NCBI GenBank assembly: GCA_900543345.1
Contig: UQRJ01000212.1
Coordinates: forward strand, 1 to 5,430
From: an uncultured Sporolactobacillus sp.
Lineage (GTDB): Bacteria > Bacillota > Bacilli > Bacillales > Sporolactobacillaceae
DNA length: 5,430 nucleotides
Direction of reading: 5' to 3'
The position numbers and the translations under genes are program-made. Below the pieces are notes generated by a model. That model saw nothing but the letters and a program-made list of their open reading frames with translations. It was not told the origin of the DNA and ran no database searches. This document shows, piece after piece, positions 1 through 5,124 of the stretch. Within the stretch, counting starts at the first letter, position 1. The number at the start of each line of letters is the position of its first letter.

Positions 1-47
1 GAGATGTCTTAGGGTCTCGTGGGCTCGGAGATGTGTATAAGAGACAG
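1..47 (+). other. Illumina Nextera i7-side adapter with index (contamination)
   Basis: This is not genomic DNA. Bases 29-47 (AGATGTGTATAAGAGACAG) are the 19-bp Tn5 mosaic end used in Nextera tagmentation. Bases 14-28 (GTCTCGTGGGCTCGG) are the i7-side adapter. Bases 6-13 (gtcttagg) sit exactly where the 8-base i7 index lies, and bases 1-5 (gagat) match the end of the P7 flow-cell oligo. From memory the index read, CCTAAGAC, resembles Nextera XT N726, but I could not check this. Any protein call running through here gains the artefact residues MYKRQ on the + strand or a tail ending SLIHISEPTRP on the - strand. Confidence 0.98.
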
Positions 48-659
48 ATCCTTTCGATGAAGCGAACGGAGGATGTTCCGGGGAAAATGGCGCCCTTCCT
101 CTATTTTCAATTTCTTAAACATCCGGATGCCGGCCTGGTTTCGGGTATTCTCAAGCATAATCGCGAGGATGTGCTGTCGCTGATCACCCTCTATATTCAT
201 CTGTCGCTGAAACTGCTTGGCCGCAGCCCGTGCGATAGCGGTGAGCGTTATGAAATTGCCCGTTGGGATCAACAACTTGGTAACAATGCACGAGCGACAG
301 CTATGTTTGAATCACTCGCCCGCGGGGAAAGCCCGCAGGCACGGCCGGCCAAGCGGCATTTGGCGGAACTTTATAAAAAAAGGCGATCTTACGGGCGGGC
401 GCTGTCACTACTCCAATCGCTGATTCGTGAAGACGATCATCCGGACGAGGGGCTATTGATCGAAGCCGCGAAGATTATGGAGCATCAGTTTAAAGATTAC
501 ACTGGCGCCGTTGATTATACCAAACGGGCGATTGAGGCAGCCCGGCAACAGGCGATGACAGGCGGCGAAGCCGATGAAAAATATGGTGAAAAAATAGCTG
601 GTTTTTTGAGACGGATGGATCGTCTCGATCAGAAATTACTGCGGGAAATGAACCGTTAA
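48..659 (+). CDS. yprB: YprB-like exonuclease/TPR protein, C-terminal part (5' truncated)
   Basis: The reading frame enters from the adapter at base 48 and runs 203 codons to TAA, so the true start and most of the nuclease domain are missing. B. subtilis YprB is roughly twice this length. Fragment residues 6-46 (RTEDVPG, then AP..YF.FL, then HNREDVLSL near 37-45) match the end of the RNase_H_2/DnaQ-like exonuclease fold of YprB. The Asp of HNxxDV (fragment residue 41) is the expected last metal-binding acidic residue. The rest is helical and TPR-like: pairs around 68-90, 104-130 and 138-165 carry Ala/Leu/Tyr spacing, as in AKRHLAELYKKRRSYGRAL. YprB is encoded beside the helicase YprA in Bacillus and probably acts on nucleic acids in the cytoplasm, but its substrate is not established. 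Identity rests on motif memory and on the downstream ypsA-gpsB-rnpB order. Confidence 0.82.
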   Translation: MLSMKRTEDVPGKMAPFLYFQFLKHPDAGLVSGILKHNREDVLSLITLYIHLSLKLLGRSPCDSGERYEIARWDQQLGNNARATAMFESLARGESPQARPAKRHLAELYKKRRSYGRALSLLQSLIREDDHPDEGLLIEAAKIMEHQFKDYTGAVDYTKRAIEAARQQAMTGGEADEKYGEKIAGFLRRMDRLDQKLLREMNR

Positions 660-706
660 GCAAGAGTTATTGCCCGGGGAAGCGCATGAATCGTCAGCAC
701 GTCTCC

Positions 707-726
707 GCAGATGACACGGTCATTGC
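707..726 (+). other. Small hairpin in the yprB-ypsA gap
   Basis: ATGAC (711-715) and GTCAT (719-723) pair around a 3-base ACG loop. GCA (707-709) pairs with TGC (724-726) if G710 is bulged, giving about 8 bp in total. No T-run follows, so this does not look like an intrinsic terminator. It could be a processing or leader structure, or chance. The rest of the 121-base gap (660-780) shows no convincing promoter, which is compatible with ypsA being read from the yprB transcript. Confidence 0.3.
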
Positions 727-760
727 AGTTTCGACATGATTCTCGCCGAAAATATAGGCG

Positions 761-768
761 AAGGGAGG
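761..768 (+). promoter_or_regulatory. Ribosome binding site of ypsA
   Basis: AAGGGAGG ends 12 bases before the TTG at 781, slightly farther than ideal. It supports that start because the frame has a TAG at 775-777 and no other start codon lies before the conserved VLLVTGY stretch. Confidence 0.7.
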
Positions 769-780
769 CAATTTTAGAGT

Positions 781-1359
781 TTGGTCGATTGTCAAGTGCT
801 GCTCGTCACGGGCTACCAGCCGCGTGAACTGAGCATCTTTTCGGGTCATCATCCGGGCATTCGCGTCATTCGTTACTGCCTGAATGATAAAATTCGTGAT
901 TACGTCGAAAACGGAACGAAATGGATCGTGATCAGCGGTCAAGCCGGTATCGAACTTTGGACGGGAGAGGTCTGCCTGGAGCTGAAAAAAGATTATCCCG
1001 ATCTGAAACTGGCCGTGCTCATCCCGTTTCTTCATCAGGAGGCGCACTACAGCGATTGGATGCAGCAGGCCTATGCGCATGTACTTGCAGCGGCCGATTA
1101 TACCGCTGCGATCAGTCGTCGTCCTTATGAAAGCCCGGCTCAATTGCGGAATAAAAACCGCTTTCTTGTTGCCAAGACGGATGGACTGTTAATGGTCTAC
1201 GATGAGGAGCAACCCGGATCGCCGGATTATTTCTTAAGGGCTGCAAGACGAGAAGCACGGCGCCGGCCTTATCCAATTCGGCTGATTGATCGCTTCGACC
1301 TGGAAGAAGCAGCGGAAGAATGCAGAGAAATGAATCCGGATGACTGGCAAGAAACGTGA
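781..1359 (+). CDS. ypsA: YpsA, SLOG-family (DUF1273) cell-division-associated protein
   Basis: Predicted 192-residue cytoplasmic protein of the SLOG/DprA-like Rossmann superfamily. The N-terminal strand and turn (VLLVTGYQP, residues 6-14), the central WIVISGQAGIELW (48-60), PDLKLAVLIPF near residues 74-84 and the later RRPYESPAQ, KTDGLLMVYD and GSPDYF segments match YpsA in order. Published work on B. subtilis and S. aureus YpsA describes a division-inhibiting role linked to FtsZ that depends on a Gly-x-Glu pair (G53/E55 in B. subtilis). The equivalents here are G56 and E58, shifted by three because this N-terminus is three residues longer. The ligand, presumed nucleotide-like from the fold, is unknown. 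The start is TTG, forced by the upstream in-frame stop. It lies directly upstream of gpsB, the usual neighbour in Bacilli. Family assignment is strong; the division role is by homology. Confidence 0.92.
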   Translation: MVDCQVLLVTGYQPRELSIFSGHHPGIRVIRYCLNDKIRDYVENGTKWIVISGQAGIELWTGEVCLELKKDYPDLKLAVLIPFLHQEAHYSDWMQQAYAHVLAAADYTAAISRRPYESPAQLRNKNRFLVAKTDGLLMVYDEEQPGSPDYFLRAARREARRRPYPIRLIDRFDLEEAAEECREMNPDDWQET

Positions 1360-1388
1360 TTGACAAGACCATTCGAATCTGAAAGAAT
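1360..1388 (+). promoter_or_regulatory. Candidate sigma-A promoter for gpsB
   Basis: A perfect -35 box, TTGACA (1360-1365), begins right after the ypsA stop codon. It is followed by a 17-base spacer and AAGAAT (1383-1388), which matches TATAAT at 4 of 6 positions. Transcription would begin near 1395, about 25 bases before the gpsB ATG. A 6-bp inverted repeat, CCATTC (1369-1374) and GAATGG (1385-1390), covers the spacer and the -10 box. It would let gpsB be expressed independently of ypsA. Confidence 0.5.
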
Positions 1389-1405
1389 GGAGCTAGATTT
1401 AATCT

Positions 1406-1415
1406 GGAGTGGTGG
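1406..1415 (+). promoter_or_regulatory. Ribosome binding site of gpsB
   Basis: GGAGTGGTGG precedes the ATG at 1421, with 5 to 11 bases between depending on which G-run pairs with 16S rRNA. An in-frame GTG at 1409 lies inside this element, so starting there would leave no Shine-Dalgarno sequence. This and homology favour ATG 1421. Confidence 0.6.
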
Positions 1416-1420
1416 AAATC

Positions 1421-1738
1421 ATGGAAGATCAAAAAAAAGTGAAATTAACGAAAAATGATATTCTGCATAAAGAATTCAAAACTTCCTTTCACGGTTATCA
1501 GCAGGAAGAGGTTGATCGTTTTCTCGACACAATCATCAACGATTACGATGCGTTTAGTGCGGAAATCACTCGCCTCCGCGCGGAAAACAAACGATTGAAG
1601 AGTGCGCAGCCGGTGGACGACGGCACACTCGGCAGTGCTCGTCCCTATGCCGACAACCAGGGACAGACGAATTACGATATCTTAAAACGGCTTTCAAATC
1701 TGGAAAAACACGTATTCGGCAATCGACTGGACGATTAA
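1421..1738 (+). CDS. gpsB: GpsB, cell-division and peptidoglycan-synthesis adaptor
   Basis: Small 105-residue DivIVA/GpsB-family protein. In Bacilli GpsB moves between septum and side wall and docks penicillin-binding proteins such as PBP1, together with EzrA and MreC. The N-terminal domain (about residues 1-65) carries ILHKEFKTSFHGYQQEEVDRFLD, split here as the membrane-facing turn (16-25) and the binding groove. Y26, D32 and D36 match the B. subtilis groove residues Y25, D31 and D35 that bind PBP cytoplasmic tails. Residues 36-63 continue as coiled coil (ITRLRAENKRLK). Residues 64-85 form a polar, low-complexity linker. The C-terminus (YDILKRLSNLEKHVFG) is the conserved oligomerisation helix. 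ATG 1421 gives a length close to the B. subtilis protein. It has its own candidate promoter and is followed at once by the rnpB promoter, with no terminator visible between. Confidence 0.97.
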   Translation: MEDQKKVKLTKNDILHKEFKTSFHGYQQEEVDRFLDTIINDYDAFSAEITRLRAENKRLKSAQPVDDGTLGSARPYADNQGQTNYDILKRLSNLEKHVFGNRLDD

Positions 1739-1754
1739 GGAGCACAATCTACCG

Positions 1755-1783
1755 TTGACTTCGTTCCGTAAATGAATTATAAT
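1755..1783 (+). promoter_or_regulatory. Sigma-A promoter of rnpB
   Basis: TTGACT (1755-1760), a 17-base spacer and a perfect TATAAT (1778-1783) match the consensus at 11 of 12 positions. Initiation at about 1790-1794 would fall just before the 5' strand of RNase P helix P1 at 1796. This suits a strongly expressed structural RNA. Confidence 0.9.
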
Positions 1784-1794
1784 ACTTTCTTGTG

Positions 1795-2181
1795 GCATTA
1801 TTCATGCCCGGGCAATCGCTGCGTACCTTGAGTACGTAGAGGAAAGTCCATGCTCGCACGGCCTGTGATGGCCGTAGTGTTCGTGCCTGGCGAAGTCATA
1901 AGCTGGGGTAGTTCGTCAATGGACGGGCTAACGGCGGAAAAAAAGCCTGGGTCCGCTTAGCGGATACGGCTTAGTATTCCTGAAAAGTGCCATAGTGACG
2001 ATGTCTTCCGGAAACGGAAGAAGTGGAACGTGGTAAACCCCTCGAGCGGGAAACTCAAACTTGGTAGAGGAACCCTTTGGCAGGAAACGAACGAAAAAAG
2101 GGACAGAGTTGCTCTGTAGATAGATGATTGCCACTTCCTGCGCGGAAGTACGGAACATGGCTTACAGGACATGAATAATGT
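1795..2181 (+). ncRNA. rnpB: RNase P RNA (type B), catalytic RNA for tRNA 5' maturation
   Basis: This is the ribozyme component of RNase P, which with protein RnpA removes 5' leaders from pre-tRNAs. At about 387 nt it is near the 401-nt B. subtilis RNA. The ends form P1: 1796-1806 pairs perfectly with 2170-2180 over 11 bp. P3 is CGTAC (1822-1826) with GTACG (1832-1836). The universal GAGGAAAGTCC lies at 1839-1849 and contributes the 5' side of core helix P4. Its partner region, AGATAGATGATTGCC, is at 2118-2132. A P12-type hairpin, CTTCCG-gaaa-CGGAAG, is at 2005-2020. GTGGAACG, then GGTAAACCCC, marks the conserved core and L15 area that contacts the tRNA CCA end. A hairpin at 2103-2117 (ACAGAG/CTCTGT) and a P19-like hairpin at 2133-2149 follow, the latter shorter than in B. 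subtilis. The type B call rests on similarity to the B. subtilis RNA. Ends are estimated to within a few bases. Confidence 0.97.
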
Positions 2182-2196
2182 GTTTATTTTGGAAAG

Positions 2197-2219
2197 AAAG
2201 CCCGAAAAGGGCTTTTTTT
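2197..2219 (+). terminator. Intrinsic terminator of rnpB
   Basis: AAAGCCC (2197-2203) and GGGCTTT (2209-2215) form a 7-bp stem around a GAAAA loop, with a seven-T run at 2213-2219. It sits 16 bases beyond the end of P1. It ends 19 bases before the ypsC Shine-Dalgarno, so readthrough may feed ypsC. Confidence 0.9.
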
Positions 2220-2238
2220 ATTTTCCCGCACAAACGCG

Positions 2239-2244
2239 AGGAGG
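2239..2244 (+). promoter_or_regulatory. Ribosome binding site of ypsC
   Basis: A perfect AGGAGG lies 7 bases before the ATG at 2252. It fixes the ypsC start there rather than at the in-frame ATG at 2171, which lies inside the 3' strand of rnpB P1. Confidence 0.92.
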
Positions 2245-2251
2245 AGTCGGG

Positions 2252-3400
2252 ATGGAAAAACAATGGCGGCTGACGGCAACGACAGCGATGGGGCTGGAGA
2301 GCGTAGCGGCGGCCGAATTAAGGGCACTCGGATATCAAGATCTGACCGTGGAGAACGGCGGGGTGTCGTTTCCGGGTAATCTGGCGGATGTCTGCCGGAC
2401 AAATCTATGGCTCAGGACCGCCGATCGGATTCGGCTGCGCGTCGGATCGTTTCGCGCCGTCACGTTCGACGAGCTATTTGAAAAAACGAAGGCGCTTCCC
2501 TGGGCCGACATTCTACCGGCTAATGCCGAGTTTCCCGTGACAGGGAAATCACGTAAATCCACGCTTCACAGCGTTCCCGACTGTCAGGCCATCGTTAAGA
2601 AGGCTGTCGTCGAAAGGATGAAAATGCGTTATCATCGGGATTGGTTTGCCGAAGACGGCCCACTGTTTAAAATCCAAGTTGCTCTCGATAAAGAGGTCGC
2701 CGTACTGTCTATCGATACGAGCGGCGAAGGTTTGCATAAACGTGGCTATCGGCGCTTACATGGCCTGGCACCGCTAAAAGAGACGCTTGCCGCCGGGTTG
2801 ATTCTACTCTGCCGGTGGACGGCGGATCTGCCGCTGGTCGACCCGTTCTGCGGCTCCGGGACCCTGCCGATCGAAGCGGCGCTGATCGGCCGGCACATTG
2901 CTCCAGGACTCGGCCGTACGTTTGCGGCGGAGTCCTGGCCGATGATTCCGCACCGCGACTGGGCGCTGGCACGAGAAGAGGCACGTTCGCTGGCCGATGT
3001 CAACCGAAAACTGGCTATTCTCGGCAGCGACATTGACCATCGGATGATCGAATTAGCCGAGCATAATGCACTTGAAGCGCAACTTAACGATTCGATCGTC
3101 TTTAAACAGATGCAAGTCGCCGATTTTACGACCAAAGAAACGGGCGGACGAATGATCGGAAATCCGCCTTATGGTAAACGTTTAGGAGATCTGGAACAAA
3201 TCCGCACAATCTGCCGTGACCTCGGCCGACTGTTTCGAACATATGAAACATGGTCGTTTTATTTTATTTCGTCGTTTGAAGACTTCGAGCATTATTTTGG
3301 ACGAAAAGCGAGTAAAAAAAGAAAGCTCTATAATGGGCGTATTCGTACGGATTTCTATCAGTATTTTGGCCGTAAGCATTCATCCAGCGGATCCCGGTAA
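2252..3400 (+). CDS. ypsC: YpsC, THUMP-domain RlmL-like rRNA (guanine-N2) methyltransferase
   Basis: Predicted 382-residue cytoplasmic SAM-dependent RNA methyltransferase, close to B. subtilis YpsC in length and matching the first half of E. coli RlmKL. Residues 1-65 are the N-terminal ferredoxin-like segment (TAMGLESVAAAELRALGY). The THUMP RNA-binding region follows, with KSRKSTLHSVPDCQAIVKKA at about 99-118. DTSGEGLHKRGYR at 155-167 is the usual family linker. The Rossmann catalytic domain has SAM motif I, DPFCGSGT, at 197-204, an acidic GSDID at 258-262, and the catalytic NPPYGKRLG at 304-312; NPPY is typical of amino-group methylation of guanine. By homology the target is 23S rRNA, possibly the G2445-equivalent N2 position, but this is not proven here. 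No promoter fits between the rnpB terminator and the gene. No clear hairpin terminator follows; the T-run at 3421-3427 lacks a GC stem. Confidence 0.93.
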   Translation: MEKQWRLTATTAMGLESVAAAELRALGYQDLTVENGGVSFPGNLADVCRTNLWLRTADRIRLRVGSFRAVTFDELFEKTKALPWADILPANAEFPVTGKSRKSTLHSVPDCQAIVKKAVVERMKMRYHRDWFAEDGPLFKIQVALDKEVAVLSIDTSGEGLHKRGYRRLHGLAPLKETLAAGLILLCRWTADLPLVDPFCGSGTLPIEAALIGRHIAPGLGRTFAAESWPMIPHRDWALAREEARSLADVNRKLAILGSDIDHRMIELAEHNALEAQLNDSIVFKQMQVADFTTKETGGRMIGNPPYGKRLGDLEQIRTICRDLGRLFRTYETWSFYFISSFEDFEHYFGRKASKKRKLYNGRIRTDFYQYFGRKHSSSGSR

Positions 3401-3470
3401 AACAGCGGCGGCGTCCGTACTTTTTTTCTTCGTCCGGCTGGGCAGGAAAAAGCTTTATGCGCATGGAAAT

Positions 3471-3499
3471 TAGACATAACGACCGATTTACGTTAAATT
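3471..3499 (+). promoter_or_regulatory. Candidate sigma-A promoter for ypwA
   Basis: TAGACA (3471-3476, 5 of 6 to TTGACA), a 17-base spacer and TAAATT (3494-3499, 4 of 6 to TATAAT) lie in the 138-base gap between ypsC and ypwA. Initiation near 3506 would leave a leader of about 33 bases before the GTG start. The rest of the gap holds a 7-T run and nothing else I can identify. Confidence 0.45.
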
Positions 3500-3538
3500 A
3501 AGAAGCAATGAAGACGATATGGAAAAGAGTGGTACGAG

Positions 3539-5050
3539 GTGACAATCGAAAAGACGATTGAAGACTATCGAAAGTTCGTTCGGAGAATCATGGATTTCAA
3601 TGAAGTGATCGCGCTTGCCGAATGGGATATGCGCACCGGCGCACCGAAAAAAGGCATTGAGCAGCGATCCGAAGTTGTCGGTACACTCTCCGAGGAAGTG
3701 TTTAAGTGCTCCGTCTCGGACACAATGAAGCACTACATAGATGTACTGGCCGATCCATCCGTCACCGATCGGATCGATCCGGTGACGAAACGGATGATCG
3801 AAGAATCAAAAAAGACATATGATCGTTATATACACATTCCCGCTGAAGAGCATAAAGCATACATTATTCTACAATCGCAGGCAGAGAATATTTGGCAGGA
3901 CGCGAAGGCGCACAGTGACTTCCAGATGCTACGTCCCTATCTGGAGAAGATCGTCGCGTGCAAGAAAAAGTTTCTCGCCTATCGAGGCATTCGCGTTCAC
4001 CGGTACGACGCGTTGCTTGATCTTTATGAACCAGGGCTGACCGTCCGGACGATCGACCGGATCTTTGCGAAATTGCGTCAGGGCATCGTCCCGCTTGTGC
4101 AATCGGTCGTTGCCTCGAAAAACCAACCGGACGATCGCTGCCTGCATGTCTATTTTCCGGCAGACAAGCAAAAAGCGCTCTGCGTGCGTTTGCTGCGCGA
4201 AAACGGCTATGACTTCGCTGCCGGCCGTTTGGATGAGACGGAGCATCCGTTCGAGCTGACGCTGAACCCGGGCGATGTCCGTGTCACCACAAACTACCGC
4301 GAGCATGATTTTATGTCGACCGTGCTCGGAACGATTCATGAAGGCGGGCATGCGCTGTACGAGCAGCATATCTCACGCAAGCTGATTGGTACGCCGCTGT
4401 GTACGGGAACGTCGATGGGGATTCATGAATCGCAATCGTTGTTTTATGAAAATATCATCGGCCGCAGCAAGGCATATTGGTCGCTGCATTTTGACGAGTT
4501 AAAATGTTACGCGGGCGGATCGCTCAATTCGGTCTCTGTAAATGATTTTTACCGGGCGATCAATATATCCCGTCCTTCACTCATCCGTACACTTGCGGAT
4601 GAATTGACTTATCCGCTGCATATCATGGTTCGTTATGATATTGAAAAAGCGCTGTTCGACGGCGATCTGAAAGTGGCGGATCTGCCGCGCGTTTGGAATG
4701 AAAAGATGCGGGAGTACCTCGGAATCGTTCCCGAAAACGATCGTGACGGCGTTCTGCAAGATATCCATTGGCCGAGCGGCGATTTCGGTTATTTCCCATC
4801 CTATGCGCTCGGCTATGTGTATGCGGCGCAATTCAGGCAGGCCATGCTGCGTGACTTGCCGGACTTCGATGAATGCATAGCCAGCGGTCGACTGGATGAG
4901 ATTACCAACTGGTTAAGCGCGCATATCCATCGATTCGGCCGTTTGAAAAAACCACTTGAGATCCTGCGGGATGCGACCGGCGAAGCGCCGAATCCGGATT
5001 ACCTGATTGATTACCTGACGAAAAAATACAGCGCGATTTATCGTCTATAA
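3539..5050 (+). CDS. ypwA: Metallocarboxypeptidase, peptidase family M32 (carboxypeptidase Taq type)
   Basis: Predicted 503-residue cytoplasmic zinc carboxypeptidase that trims C-terminal residues from peptides; family members are about 500 residues. All signature motifs appear in order: HPF at 236-238, DVRVT at 246-250 (DxRxT), HEGGH at 267-271 (HExxH, with H267 and H271 as zinc ligands and E268 the catalytic acid/base), HESQS at 296-300 (E297 the expected third zinc ligand), ADELTYPLH at 353-361, and GVLQDIHW at 404-411 (GxxQDxHW). The helical N-terminus (EVIALAEWDMRTGAPKKG) is also typical. There is no signal peptide or membrane segment. GTG at 3539 is the only start codon after the in-frame TGA at 3509-3511. 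Its Shine-Dalgarno is weak (GAGTGG at 3527-3532), suggesting modest translation. The physiological role in Bacillus is unclear, probably peptide turnover. The stop TAA overlaps an ATG in the parE frame. Confidence 0.96.
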   Translation: MTIEKTIEDYRKFVRRIMDFNEVIALAEWDMRTGAPKKGIEQRSEVVGTLSEEVFKCSVSDTMKHYIDVLADPSVTDRIDPVTKRMIEESKKTYDRYIHIPAEEHKAYIILQSQAENIWQDAKAHSDFQMLRPYLEKIVACKKKFLAYRGIRVHRYDALLDLYEPGLTVRTIDRIFAKLRQGIVPLVQSVVASKNQPDDRCLHVYFPADKQKALCVRLLRENGYDFAAGRLDETEHPFELTLNPGDVRVTTNYREHDFMSTVLGTIHEGGHALYEQHISRKLIGTPLCTGTSMGIHESQSLFYENIIGRSKAYWSLHFDELKCYAGGSLNSVSVNDFYRAINISRPSLIRTLADELTYPLHIMVRYDIEKALFDGDLKVADLPRVWNEKMREYLGIVPENDRDGVLQDIHWPSGDFGYFPSYALGYVYAAQFRQAMLRDLPDFDECIASGRLDEITNWLSAHIHRFGRLKKPLEILRDATGEAPNPDYLIDYLTKKYSAIYRL

Positions 5051-5051
5051 T

Positions 5052-5092
5052 GGGAAAGCGCACCTGCGCTCCCGGCGCTCGCATCGCCGGGA
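5052..5092 (+). other. Two overlapping, mutually exclusive hairpins before parE
   Basis: Hairpin A pairs AGCGC (5057-5061) with GCGCT (5066-5070), and GGG (5052-5054) with CCC (5071-5073) around a 2-base bulge. Hairpin B pairs TCCCGGCG (5070-5077) with CGCCGGGA (5085-5092) around a 7-base loop. They share 5070-5073, so only one can form fully. No T-run follows, so neither is an ordinary terminator. Either could affect ypwA mRNA stability or parE translation; a function is unproven. Confidence 0.45.
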
Positions 5093-5109
5093 TGAAGCAA
5101 ACGTTGATG

Positions 5110-5116
5110 AAAGGGG
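5110..5116 (+). promoter_or_regulatory. Ribosome binding site of parE
   Basis: AAAGGGG lies 8 bases before the TTG at 5125. This spacing selects TTG 5125 over the in-frame ATGs at 5050, 5092 and 5107, none of which has a recognisable Shine-Dalgarno. Confidence 0.7.
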
Positions 5117-5124
5117 TTTTGGGT

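Noticed and set aside
9..275. - strand frame ending in adapter sequence
   Set aside because: Its C-terminus (SLIHISEPTRP) is translated adapter, and the rest is antisense to the yprB fragment.
723..758. Promoter TTGCAG ... TATAGG upstream of ypsA
   Set aside because: The spacer is 24 bases, too long for sigma-A, and no better -10 box lies at 16-18 bases.
694..1143. 149-codon open frame on the - strand opposite ypsA
   Set aside because: It runs antisense across the conserved ypsA gene and its leader, with no family-like motifs and no clear ribosome site. It is a shadow of the + strand gene.
1737..1772. Shine-Dalgarno-like AAGGAG just after the gpsB stop, with a short frame from TTG 1755
   Set aside because: The frame is only six codons and lies on the rnpB -35 box, so chance is the simpler explanation.
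2746..3135. Overlapping - strand frames opposite ypsC
   Set aside because: They cover the conserved SAM-binding region of ypsC in antisense; composition is Ser/Arg-rich as expected from reversed GC-rich codons.
3401..3430. Intrinsic terminator after ypsC at the 7-T run (3421-3427)
   Set aside because: The bases before the T-run (GCGGCGGCGTCCGTAC) have no complementary arm, and the weak T/A pairing with 3447-3452 does not make a GC stem.
3929..4369. 146-codon open frame on the - strand within ypwA
   Set aside because: It is fully antisense to the motif-rich catalytic half of the M32 peptidase, with no recognisable domain.
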